Of a DNA stretch of 64,000 nucleotides, positions 11,907 to 25,309 are shown piece by piece (within the stretch, counting starts at the first letter, position 1; each line of letters opens with the position of its first letter). The notes under the pieces are model-generated. The model was not told the origin of the DNA. It saw only the letters and a list, made by a program, of their open reading frames with translations, and made no database searches. Made by a program: the position numbers and the translations under genes. Source of the DNA: Chytridium lagenaria (lineage: Eukaryota > Chytridiomycota > Chytridiomycetes > Chytridiales > Chytridiaceae); NCBI GenBank assembly GCA_025449115.1, contig JAHLKC010000018.1, forward strand, positions 350,279 to 414,278. The letters are read 5' to 3'.

Positions 11907-12750
11907 ACGGGCATTTATTGGCCCCTTTTTTTGGTTTGACGGAAACGGCCGATCATCCAAGAAATAGAGAGAAGAGAATGCTTGGAATCAGAATTGCGCA
12001 TCTTACTAGCTTCATGGAAACTACACTTTTTCTTTGTACTGTTTTGTCTCAGTTTTTTTTATTATCTTTCCTGTGTTTATTTCAAAACTGTGAGGCGCTT
12101 TCTCCTGTAGAGTACTTCCGCGGTTTGTTTCGCCTTCTTTTTATTTACTGTAGTTTGCCGCCTTCGAAGCAAGTGTTTGATATTAGCTGTCTTTGGTTCT
12201 TTTTCTTTGCTGGTTGTTTTTGTTTTCTTCTTCACTTTGCCATTCTCCTTCCACATAAATTTCTGGTTCCCTTAAAACATGTTCAACTAATAGCCTTCCA
12301 TATTACGAAATTTACTTGTCCATCAACGAGAGAAACGGTTGATTATGTTATCTTTCTTTTTCTACAGCCATTTGTGGATTTCTTAAAAAATCGCTCCATC
12401 CTCCCGAAGATGTTGAAAACGGATAACAATAACTTAAGTAAAAAGAGCATAATAATTTAGCTATTTCTTTACGCGTTCTCGTCCTCCAATCTATAACTCC
12501 TAACTCACGTACTCACTGACCCCATTTCATTCCTTTACTTTCTATGGCTGCCCTTCACAAAAAAAACACCGAAGAAGATAAAATTAACAAAACAGTCTAT
12601 AAAAAGGTAGCTAAAAAACAATTAAAAAACACATCTATGTAGAACTGTATAAATAAAATTCAGTTGAAACAAATTCTTAGAAGGCAAGGTAGGGATAAGC
12701 TCTGTTCCCTCCGATCCCACAATTCATATGAAAGCCATCACATTCTTGCT
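11907..12750. other. Intergenic stretch between convergent genes
   Basis: AT- and T-rich sequence between two convergent genes, presumably 3' untranslated regions. An open frame of 196 codons (11870-12460) overlaps the CK2 beta end in another frame and is hydrophobic only because it is T-rich. Confidence 0.5.
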
Positions 12751-15104
12751 TCACTGACTCGACCCAGATCTCCTTGTGGCTTTCAAAAACTTTAAGATCT
12801 TGTCTTTTGGACTCTTCGAATTTTTTCCCAAACTTGGTGCTGGTGACTTTCCTCCCCCCCTCGACAACGATGGCGTCGCATCTGGCGACAGCCCAGCAGT
12901 AGACGATGGTGAACCTGACGCCGAGAACGAATAGCTGGAATCATTTGAAGGTCTGTAAACGCCCGACCTCCTCGTCGATACGGGGAGGTCATCGTCGTCG
13001 TCGAGGCTGTTGACAGCAATTTTAGGCGGAAGAGGCGGGAGATTGTCATCGTTGGGGAAACGCTGAGGTGTGAATGTACGGGTTGCAGGGACGTTGGAAG
13101 GACGTTCCAAGGACGCCGTAGTGATGATTGAAATGGTGGGAATTGGTGACCAAGCTGTACGTGGAGGTTGAGCGGTTGCGTACCGGGGGGTTGGGGCGCC
13201 AATATGAGCATGTAAGGGTTGGTCATGGTCGACGAATGTTGGGGATCCGTCGGTGTATTCGTCGTCGGCGTTAGTGCCGTGGAGAGGTATCGCACCGGTG
13301 TGGGAGGGAAGATGTTTTGTGCGTTGGAGGTAATCATCAACGAGGAAGTAAAGGGATTTGATAGGATGGAGACCGCAGTCAATGGAGAGCATGCGAAGAA
13401 CCTCAGACTCGGAAATCCCGTATGTAACCAACTCTGCAACTGCGTCCATATTGGGGCTGAGAACGACAGTAGGGTGCTCGGTGATGTAGGAGTTTGGCTG
13501 AATGGGGTAATTGACGTTGGTCCATCTAGAAAACGTTTTAGTACATGCCACAGGAAGAAAGTCTCATAGAAATGATCACTTACGGATGCTCCATAACGAC
13601 TCTCATTTTTGCACGAAGAATTGGATCCACCGTGAGCATACGAGCGATGAGATCCTTGACGGCTATAATGATGAGAATAAAGGTCAAACAAGTTTAGTAT
13701 GTTACTATTCATTTAGTCTAAGCATGTTCCATAACGGTTTCCTACGCGAGAAAAGCAGGACAAAAAAAAGTATTATATCCTTACATCACTCACATTCTCG
13801 AGAGGCGTGTAGCTACCTCTCAAGATTAACGAGTACATTTGAGATTGATCCGAGTGGTCGAAAGGAAGCGACCCCATAAGCATTGCATATAGAATAACTC
13901 CTAGCGACCACTATTTTTTAAAAAAAATTAAGAGATTACGAAAAAGAAAATTAAAAAAAAGAAATACTTGAGGTATAATTATTTAGATATTACACTTACA
14001 ATATCAACTTCCGGCCCAACGTAAGGTGTTCCTCGGATCATCTCGGGCGCAGCGTAATACGGTGACCTGAAGAACGACATCAAGACGGTGAGAATAAATC
14101 TCTTGATCAAATCCAAGCAACGTCTCTCACCGCAGTAAGTATCCAGTGTCCTTTCTCTATGGAAAGTATTGCCAAATCCGAAATCAATGATTTTGATATT
14201 TCCAAAATCATCGATAAGGCAGTTCTGAGTATAAGATTTAATTAGCATCGAGTTCGCAATACTCAACAAAGGCAAGCTTAGATATGAGGCACGTACCTCT
14301 GGTTTTAAATCACGGTGAATGACAGATCTTGTAACTCATCAGAAAAAAGTTCGAATACGTGACGTGGTTAATTTCAAGAATAACTAAAAATGCAATTTTC
14401 ATTAACCACCTTATGGCAATAATCTACCGCCGAGATATTTGTCTGAAAAAATGCCGGCACATTTCCTCGCTCACAGGTTTATTCCTCTTGATAAAGTCAT
14501 ACAGGTCACCCCCCGCTGCGTATTCCATAACAAGAAAAATCTAAATAATTAGACTTCTCTTGACGATATCCATATACCTGTTTGGCGTCTTCTAAAGTTT
14601 CCTTCACCTCGACTATATGGGATGATAGAGAAGCTTCATAAGACGGATTTCGCGTTGCACGGAGTTCATCTGCTTCATAGTTTTGACATTGGCTTTGAGA
14701 ATGCTTTTAATGGCAAACTAAAAGAGGTAATTCAACAGATTAGCGAGAATCCAGATATTCCTTTTAAAGTGGACAAAGCAAACTGAAAAGACAGGAGAGG
14801 CGAAAACAACGAAGAGAGCTTGGATAGAAACAGACAAATCAATATACCTTCTCTCTTGTCACGCCATGTTCTGCCAATTTGACTTTCCAAATGTTCCTTT
14901 CCCAATGGTCTAAGCAAGAAATAGTCCTTGACCCTCTTTAATTGCTGTTGAGCCGAAGAAAGTTTGCCAAGACTGCTCGCAGAGTTTAGCGCGGACAGCT
15001 GAACATCATCGGCAAGGGTCGCCTCCGAGACCGCTTGGTAGGTCGCGAGACCAGGGGAATTGTGGTGTGAAATATTTGACTGTACCAGAGGTAGCAGTGA
15101 TCAT
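12751..15104 (-). CDS. CAMKL-type Ser/Thr kinase (Kin1/MARK-like) with UBA-like region
   Basis: An N-terminal lead ([21 protein letters not shown]) precedes [10 protein letters not shown], then [58 protein letters not shown] and [19 protein letters not shown]. These motifs place it in the CAMK-like group near Kin1/MARK kinases. After the catalytic domain, [20 protein letters not shown] resembles the UBA domain of that group. The tail is disordered and basic ([18 protein letters not shown]). The glycine loop is broken by two missing C bases on the plus strand near 14884 and 14897; with them the loop reads [14 protein letters not shown]. Many short introns interrupt the kinase domain. ATG 15102-15104 is a candidate start, but its frame link to the next codons is uncertain. 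Confidence 0.8.
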
Positions 15105-16460
15105 TATAAATTACGACGTGAGTGTTAGGGCAGAAAGGTTGGGAGCTGGAGAGATGTGTAAGGAGAACACGAAACTACATCTATCATGCAAAGCTTTCCA
15201 CCTCTCCTTCCTTGCTCATCTTTGACTTGCACCGAGATATCCAGTTTGACGATTAGCAGGTAAAAAAAAAAGTGAAGAGCTATAAACAACAGAGCGAATA
15301 TGGGAAAACACGCGAGGGAGCAGAGGAACTAAATAGGAAAAGAGGCTACGCAGATACAATGAGATCAGGGGAGGTAATAATATATAACATGTACAAGTTC
15401 AACACGTTAACAACAAAACAGTAGGGTACACTTTAAACAACAGAGCGAAGAACTATAGAAAAAGAACAAGAACGTAATGATCCTTATCACTACGCAGAGC
15501 GCATTCAATCTAATGACTTTTCGTTGATTGCATGACTCCAGAAAGCAATGGCCAGCATAGTGATCAGGATTGGGTTATTCATCATGGAAAGGAGTCTGTA
15601 TGAATGGGCCTCGTCCTCATTATGTTTCCAATGGAACCGCCCTTTGTGTTTTTCTTTTATTGCGAACCTTTTCTACGCTACGTCGGCCATCGTAGTTGAG
15701 GTCAGACAATAGGAAGTTGGGATGATGGGGGGGTTGCTCCCATAGGGAAGGTGAAAATCCTCACCCCCCAATCTTGTTATTCGGGGGGATCACCAGGAAT
15801 ACCGTTGTTTGATCCAAGATGCGGCTTTCTCCCCTTGATCTTTCGTTCTATTGTGTACATCTCTTATTGATAACCTTGATCCTTGATGCATGAGAGGGGG
15901 CACGCGACCTGTGGAGTTGATGGTTGTGATGAGGACGGCCGTTCGTTCCTCAAGCTTTTATCAACCCTTTTTGGGTTCCCTATTAGAATAGATCGCTGTC
16001 ATCTTGATCCCTTCACCGTCTTTCTCGATCGACTTTACAGAGGATATCCGTTCACGTTGCACGTTCAGAAATAACAGTCTTCGGGAGGTAGTTGAGCCCA
16101 CTCCCATGACCGTCGTCGGACTTGCAACTAATAAAGAGGTAGGATTATTCTGGTCTCTTCAAGGTTTAGTGGGTCATGGCTTCAGCTGTTGTGACAGCCC
16201 AGCATTTTTGACGGCTTTGGTTTGTCTCTGCTTGCCCACCGCCGAATTTCCTTCCGCCCAATGAGTCGCGACATCACTCCGACTCCAATCGTGTCTACGC
16301 GACCAAATATCGAACACCGCCGTCCACCCATCGAAACTCCGTCACAACAGTTTTTGCCGCAATATAAAAACCGCTCCATTCGTCTTATGATCCGTTTTTG
16401 CAAACTTTGACCAAAACAAACCACCTCCCACCCAAAATATACCTCACACCTCGCTCAACC
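15105..16460. other. Intergenic region with TATA-like box near its end
   Basis: No supportable gene for ~1.3 kb. Short frames at 15883-16424 on both strands overlap each other and show no family resemblance. The end includes AATATAAAAA at 16361-16370, about 95 bp before the small secreted-peptide ORF. Confidence 0.45.
16361..16370 (+). promoter_or_regulatory. TATA-like box
   Basis: AATATAAAAA in a GC-balanced context, ~91 bp upstream of ATG 16461. The spacing suits a fungal core promoter. Confidence 0.45.
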
Positions 16461-16589
16461 ATGCAATTCAAGTCCATCGCCATCCTCTTGGTCGCAGCCA
16501 TCGCGCTCGTTGTACCTGTCACCGCCGCCCCATCAGGTGCTTGGATCAACATTCAAGCTCGGAACCCAAACGCGGAGCAAAAGGCTTGA
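16461..16589 (+). CDS. Small secreted peptide precursor, 42 aa
   Basis: The product begins MQFKSIAILLVAAIALVVPV, followed by TAAPSGAWINIQARNPNAEQKA and a TGA stop. The first ~22 residues are a textbook signal peptide: Lys4, a long Ala/Leu/Val/Ile core and a plausible cleavage after VTAA. The mature part would be only about 20 residues. A TATA-like box lies at the expected distance and the ATG context is ACCATG. It could be a processed secreted peptide. Alternatively it is the first exon of a longer gene, or is truncated by a base-length error of the kind seen elsewhere. No family is recognised. Confidence 0.5.
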   Translation: MQFKSIAILLVAAIALVVPVTAAPSGAWINIQARNPNAEQKA

Positions 16590-17190
16590 TCTCGACACCA
16601 AGACTAAACAGCTACACAACAAGTCTTTTCATGGTGCTGGGGAGGGATGGACCGGGACTCTAGTTCTTTCTAAATGCTTGATGCACCCTTTTTTGTCATC
16701 CAGATACACTCTCACTTGATGGAGCATCGTCGTCATTCTTTCAACTTCAATCCCTTTACTTCTATATTGTCTATGCTCTACCTCACCAACGTGGCGGATG
16801 CATTTACTTCTTCAATGCCCATGTGCTCGATTGGTTTTAATTTAATATGATGTGTGTGTTTCTATCGATATGCGTCTCTTATTCGTTTTCAAAATCGTCA
16901 GCACCGTAAGGTAATTCAGCCTCGAGAATTACAGAGTAATCGAGAACGCCAAAGATGATTCTACAGATGTACTGCCTCAACAGAGTCCAGGTGTTTCTTA
17001 TGATTATTTTATATTACTTTGGCGCTGAAAGAAGGCCAAGCGGCGTAAAAAAGCAACGCCAAAACATACATGTATGGCGATGAGAAAGGTTAAAAGTGGT
17101 GGTGAGTGAAAAAACAGAATGTTTTCCATAACTCACAAAAAAGGATAAGAAGTGGTTGTGAAAAAATGGAGAAGATGGTTAAAAAGACCA
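16590..17190. other. Intergenic stretch
   Basis: Nothing recognised. It contains a likely 3' region for the small peptide gene and the 3' end of the convergent CoA-transferase gene. Confidence 0.4.
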
Positions 17191-19489
<2,299 letters not shown>

Positions 19490-20075
19490 GACAGCGTAGG
19501 AGTATACGACGGTTGTGAAGTTGAACAGTAGTGTGTCGTGGACGATGAGGACTGAAGTATCTATCCCGATGGGACGACGGAGCTGGCAGTAACGGAAGAG
19601 TGTGAAAAAAAAGGACCGGAAACTCGAAACTACGGGTCAAAACTAAACTCTAATATAAGAATTGTCACTTTTCTGTTTTATGCCCCTCGTGACAACCAAA
19701 GCATCAAGCCATGAAAAGACGGACGACGGTGGGAGAGCTCTGGTCAAGTCAACTTTTCTCTAACGGTGTCGGTCTTGGAGCGACAGTCCTGTAAGTTTTC
19801 GTGTTATAAAATAACATGAAACTGGGCGCAGGTGTACTCTTTCTCATATTGCGTCAAAGGGTGTCGTAAGTTGGCATAGAAGTGTGGAATATAGATCTAT
19901 TACACGACAGTGAGTATAACTCTTATGAAATGAATTCTGTTCCGCGTAGTTATATGTGCGGTGCAGTCAAGTGAGAAGGTTGGTTGTTGATGTTGCTCCT
20001 CTCTACCTGGAACAAAAGAGATTTTGATTTTCTAAATATGTATAAACATTTATTAATAAGAGTAGTAAATAGAAA
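19490..20075. other. Intergenic stretch
   Basis: Promoter side of the CoA-transferase gene. Nothing else recognised; no TATA box stands out. Confidence 0.4.
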
Positions 20076-21243
20076 ATGTCGCATCAGTTTGTATCTGTCC
20101 TGTTCCCAACTGTCACTCGGCTGATACAGCGTCACATCCCCATTGCGTGGAATCTGATCTTCCCCGCCGACTCTGCATCAAACTGTCCTCTCATCACTAC
20201 ATCCATCAAGGCATCCTTCATCCCAAAGGATTATCTGCCGCTGCACACACCTACCTCGGCTACCATGCGTCACCCAGCGACTATTTCCCTGTGCGATCAC
20301 CCGTCTTGCTGGCTTGTGAGATTCCTGGCATCCTAATTGGGTGATCGGATTTGCTTTGATCGAAAGAAGGTTTTGGGCTTGGAGGAGTGGTGAGTTTCTG
20401 TTCTTCCTGTTTGAAAAGTGTGCCGGCCTCTTGTAAAATTATACATCGGTGATCCCGTATACTCCAACCCATCCATTTAATCTGATCATTGATCGTTATT
20501 CGTCTTCAGCTTTTCTCCTGTTTGCTGGAATGAACTCGGTTGCCGTGTTCTGCCACAACTTCACCAAAGCTGGTCCGATGCGATGTGTGGGCGTGGGCTC
20601 TGGACGTTGCTTCACTGGAAGGTAAACAAGTGTTGAATCTTTTCAGTTTAAATTCGTTTTCCTCTTTGATCACATCCAACTTATCAATTATCTGTCCGGC
20701 ATTCACTAGCTCTTCGTTCTGCTTGCTTCTCGCGTCAGTTTTCCAGCCATTCCCCATCTCCTCCTCCGCTCTCCCTAGAAATTCTGCGACAAAAACGGTC
20801 CACCGCTCCGACTCAGTTTTTTCTCAGCTTCTATTTGTGGTGGGTATTGCCGGATGCTTTACCGGCGCGATCCTCGGTATCGCCGTCAAAGGCATCCGCT
20901 TTATCCTTGGACCTCTGAAATCATCTACGTCGTCATGACCCTCGCCGGAGGTGTCGTCTTTTCAAAAACGTGGTTATCCGGGGCTTCTTTCAAGCAAGGC
21001 AGTGTGGGAGGGCTGTTGTCACGCTTCCCCGGAAAGATCTCGTTGGTGTTTGCACTCTTGTCTATCTTGGCTGGAGCAGCAGGACTTCCCCTTGATAAAC
21101 ACGTGTGTCAGTTCTTTACAGAAAATAGGTTGACGGCTGATTTTAATGTGGCCCATATGTTGTTTTTGGGTTGTGATTTGGCGTTCTTGTTTTTGATGGC
21201 TTATGTGACTATTGGGGTTGTGCCAAGGCGTGCCAATTGCTAG
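20076..21243 (+). CDS. Unknown multi-pass membrane protein
   Basis: Not recognised. Exons are uncertain upstream. A segment near 20200-20340 (HPKGLSAAAHTYLGYHASPS, PVLLACEIPGILIG) and one near 20520 (AFLLFAGMNSVAVF) look coding. The clearest part runs from ~20720 to 21243: SQLLFVVGIAGCFTGAILGI, AVKGIRFILGPL, then YVVMTLAGGVVFSKTWL, ISLVFALLSILAGAAGLPL, CQFFTENRLTADFN and LFLGCDLAFLFLMAYVTIGV, ending PRRANC. At least four membrane segments are apparent. The join at ~20913-20920 needs one extra base, as in neighbouring genes. Function unknown. Confidence 0.5.
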
Positions 21244-21578
21244 AAGAAAAAGAAGCAGTAGGCTCCTCCTCACTCTTTATATTCATTCTACTGTAGTATT
21301 TGAGGACAAAGGCTTTAGAGTTATTTACTGGTGCTGCGTAAACATGTGCATTAAATATTTAATCATGCCGAGGAGTTTTACGAAGCTGTTTTTTTACTTT
21401 TCCCTCCTTCATCTTCTTTTCTTCAGTAGCGTAGAAAGATGCTACGCCAAAACTTCGTTTAATTCATCAGCACCACGTCGGCTCAATCCGTATATTTGTA
21501 ATGGCCGCCTCTGATGCCTATAGAAAGCGTTGTTATTTGTAAGACGTTGGCATCTCAAAAAACTTCAACATCTGTATA

Positions 21579-22513
21579 ATGACAATCGTTCACACAGGTC
21601 AGTTGGAAAAAAGCAATCCCCGTCATCCGTCATCGTCGTGCTGACGGACTCAATCGCCCCCGCGTATTAAAAAAGGATACTTTGGCATCGACATCGTATC
21701 TGTTTCTTTTGAAGGCTTCTTTCTCCCGGAGCACTTATTTTGAGGAATGCATTTGTCTCCCATAGTTCTGCCGAGATTCCTCGAGATGGGGAGGATGATT
21801 TGGGACATCCACTGCTTTCCAGAACGAGTCTTTCATGAATCATGTTCTGATTATAATATTCTGTTTATCACCGTCAAAATAGTTCTTTTTGTTCGCAAAC
21901 CCGAGGTTCTTGAAGCCACTGTTGACGGTCTCAACACCGACGCCTTGAGGGCCATGGAAGGTGTTACCAAGGTACTTTCTTTCCGTTAATCGCACCGATG
22001 CCCCTGTTTTTTTAACATCTGACCCACCATCCCTTGATCTTCGAACGCAAACCTAACTTAATGCTTTTTTTATAGCTTCACTACGGAAAGAACTTTTCGG
22101 CCCGAGCTGGAGCTTTCACCCACAGTTTAGTTTCATTTCCCCCTTGATTGCTGTTTAATGCCGCCCTCTTGTTATTGCACATTTTTCTAATGGGGTTTCT
22201 TTCTTTTATCGTATTGTAGTGCTCGTGATGGAGTTTACCACTAAGAAAGCCCTCGATGACTACATGGTTCACCCCACCCACGGTAACTACCTTCCCCAAA
22301 CTACTTGATCTTTTATACCTCCTTGTTTACAGTATCTAACCGCTGCCTCTCTCCTTGCTCTATAGTCAATTACATCAAGGAAGTTCTTGCCCCCGTCTTT
22401 GACCTCGGTAAGCATAATATAATTTCTACGTAGTTGATCTACACCGCCATCAATTTGGCTAATACTTTCATTCTTATATAGCCCAAACCCTCGCGATCGA
22501 CATGGAGGTGTGA
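21579..22513 (+). CDS. Dabb (stress-responsive A/B barrel) domain protein
   Basis: Six short exons splice cleanly with GT-AG to give about 98 residues: MTIVHTVLFVRKPEVLEATV, LNTDALRAMEGVTK, LHYGKNFSARAGAFTHSLVM, EFTTKKALDDYMVHPTHVNY, IKEVLAPVFDLAQTLAIDMEV. The order is beta strand with an H-x-VLF start, a helix, a central G-x-N/NF strand, then the FTTKKALDDYMVHPTHV strand-helix. That is the dimeric alpha+beta barrel Dabb family, found in small stress proteins and some olivetolic-acid-cyclase-like enzymes. The exact substrate or role cannot be told. First exon 21579-21597 (donor GTCAGT); last exon ends at TGA 22511-22513. Confidence 0.85.
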
Positions 22514-22827
22514 ATTTGATGAAAAAACAATTCGTCAACGTTTTTTTGTACGATAACGCTGTAACTCTTGAAATAGCTTCCTCATCCTCCAGCAAGCGGT
22601 GCCAGCCGTCTTTAAAGTTCTCGTTCATATCTCGTTCATATCTAGCTTTTTATGTTTCTTTTTCACACCTCTCCATAAGTTTTTGGCGATTGGCGTTTCG
22701 ATTTATAAGTTCATTTCTATGTGAAAGCTACGTTATTGAATCTTCTTGGTGGTTGGCGATTTTAAAGCACCTTTTTAAAAAAGTGCATGGCCCCAATTCA
22801 AAGTTTGAATTTCTTTGCTTGTCCAAC

Positions 22828-24633
22828 ATGTTTAAACGAAAGGGAGTCAAGGCGTCGTCCTCCCTCCCATCCGACGCGACCACCCCCATCGTCGACGAGG
22901 TTATTCATGGTATCCCATCCATGCTTCTCTTTCATGAATTCTTTACTCCATTATTCATCCCCAACGCATTGCTTTTCCTTCTGTTCCAAGCTCACAACCA
23001 TTTCTAGCCGATGGATCCCCAAAGAAGGAAAGAAGAGCTCCAAGAAACCCGGTGTCAAGATGTCTGAGGATCACAACCTCCTCGGCGTCGTCAGAGGATT
23101 GAGGGTTCCTCTTACAGTATGGCTTGTCGGGTACTCCACCCTCTCCATGCTACCCAAGGTAATAACTACCCATCCTTCCCCATACTCATACCATCAGGCC
23201 GTCCGAAACCCAAACCTCCTCACCTCCTACATCCCCGGAATGTCCATCACCGCTCTCGCCCGAGGCGAACTTGCCCTCGAACCTCTCTTTGTCCTCTCAG
23301 GTGTAACAGCCGGTCTCATTCTTGAAGCCAACACACCTGCAGACGCCCACATCCCAACCACTTGGTCGATCGCCCGATTTTGGTTCAGAAAGCTGACGAG
23401 CATCGTGCCCGCTGTTTTGAGTTGTTTTGGGGCTGTGCTGGTGTCGAGATGGACTGGGAGTAGTGTGGTTAAGTATTCGAGGTTTGCGCACTTGTTTGGG
23501 ACGATTATGGATGCACAGTTTTATTTGTTGGCTCCTTGGTGAGTAGAGATTTGGAGTTTCGCTCACACCATTTGTGTATCGGATCGGATCATGACCAAAA
23601 TCCCAGGCCCTCCCCCTACCTTTTTTTACTTCAGTTCTCGTTGCGTCAGTTTTGCATGAACAAATGTTTTTCATTACCTCATCTCTCAACATATATTGCT
23701 TTTTAAAAGCGTTAAGAGCTCTCGCTCAAAGTTATGTCTAATTATAACTTACAGGGCCTTCCAATACCTGCATAAGTCTCACCGCGGCGCAGCCCCGCGT
23801 CTCGTCATCGCCTCCTCCCTCGCAAGCGGCACCCTCGCTGCCATAACCTCCCTCGCCTTTGGCCTTAAAGTTCCCAAAGCCGACGGCATTCCCTGGGCCC
23901 ACGCTGTGACCGGTATTGCATCTACCGCGGCACAAGTACCATTCCGCTTCCCCGCATTTATGGCGGGTCTTGCGCTTGCGGTGGAGAGACATCGGAAGGG
24001 GAGTGGACCCTCGAACGTGAACCAGATTATTGGTGTTGGTGTTTCGGCTGCGCTTTGGGTTGCACTTTTGATGACGCGCCGGAGCTGGGAGTGAGGCGCT
24101 TGAGGCCGTTGTTGCTGCATTTAGGTATCCGGTAAGTACACTATTTTAGTCTATCATGTCTAAACACTGAATCATATATTTGATCTTGCTTTATGCTTTC
24201 TTTCTTTGTGTGTTTTTGCAACGCCTTTTCTGCTCTAACGACGGTGATAAATTTATGTTTGTAGATGTGTACCCTCGCGACCTACCTCGCCCTTCGTCCC
24301 ATTATCGCCTTCCCACCAGAACTCGCGAACACCATTCCTTGGCGTCGCAAGCTCCACAATATACTCTCGCACCCTATCACCGAAGCCGTCACATTAGTCA
24401 CCCTCACCGCTGAGATGATTCACAGGGAGGTTGCTGCCAACATTCTACGTCTGTTGGGCATGACGGGTCTTTTCGATGAAGTCACTGTGTCCGATGGGAG
24501 TTTGATGGCACTTTGGGGATGCGTGGTTGGAGTATCTGGGGTGTTGGGGTATGCGATTTATAAGGTTGTGCAGGCTCCTTCGTTAGGGTTTGTGAGGAAG
24601 GCGGTAGAGAAGAAATGGAAAAAGGGAGTTTGA
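22828..24633 (+). CDS. Acyltransferase-3-like multi-pass membrane protein
   Basis: The N-terminus is hydrophilic (MFKRKGVKASSSLPSD, KKSSKKPGVKMSEDHN). The membrane part follows: LGVVRGLRVPLTVWLVGYST, GELALEPLFVLSGVTAGLIL, TWSIARFWFRKLTSIVPAVL, AQFYLLAPWAFQYLHKSHR and more hydrophobic segments, ending GYAIYKVVQAPSLGFVRKAVEKKWKKGV. An RGLR start, an F-VLSG motif in the next segment and about ten membrane helices fit acyltransferase family 3 (OafA/NodX type), which moves acyl groups to sugars or lipids across membranes. The usual histidine in the first helix is not seen. Frame joins near 23037, 24078 and 24090 each need one missing base; then RRELGVEALEAVVAAFRYP links to CTLATYLALRP. Confidence 0.55.
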
Positions 24634-25309
24634 ATTATGGCTGAAGTTGTTTTTGGGATATGGATTTGAACTTTAAGATTGAATGCACATTTTTTGTAAT
24701 TCGATGACTATATACCCACCGACTTTTCCTAAGTACGAGCAAAAAAATGCTATCAATGAAAGAAGAGAAACCTGGAACGGCCTTGGTATCCCCAACCGCC
24801 AACACGATTATTAGACCAAAGAATTGACACACCTGAAACTATATATGCGTGCGTATGCTCGGAAAAAAAGACAGCGTTAAAAACGGGATGGTTCCGTGCA
24901 CCCTCACCACAGCATGGATTGAAAAATCCAAAAAGGTGCAGGCAAAAAATATAATAGTTATCAAAAACCTCACCCAAGACAACGGATTGAATGCCACTAT
25001 TGTTACTAGCCCGGTCTGTCACTTTTAAGGCGACGTTGGTGATAGAGGAAACAGATGTCAAAGGAATGCATATGGGGAAGCTCCCACAAACCACACATTT
25101 TAAAGCCGGAGAAAAGGAGATAATCTGACCATTATTCCACCTTACGGTGGAGAAGAACTTCTAACGTAAACAAACAATACGAAGGATAAAAAAGGTTGAA
25201 GGAAGATCTTTGTGGACATAAATAAAATTACATGATTTGTTATAATGAAACCACCAAACACAAATAACGATAAGATAAACAAAAAGGCACTTTAACTCGG
25301 CAAAATCAT
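24634..25309. other. Intergenic stretch between convergent genes
   Basis: Nothing supportable. An open frame on the minus strand (24753-25094) lacks family resemblance. Confidence 0.4.

Noticed and set aside
11870..12460. 196-codon plus-strand frame with hydrophobic segments
   Set aside because: Overlaps the CK2 beta C-terminus out of frame. Its hydrophobicity follows from T-rich 3' sequence and it lacks family motifs.
20281..20340. Steroid 5-alpha-reductase-like reading of the membrane-protein gene
   Set aside because: A short HYIHQGILHP-like segment is suggestive, but the characteristic C-terminal motifs of that family are absent.
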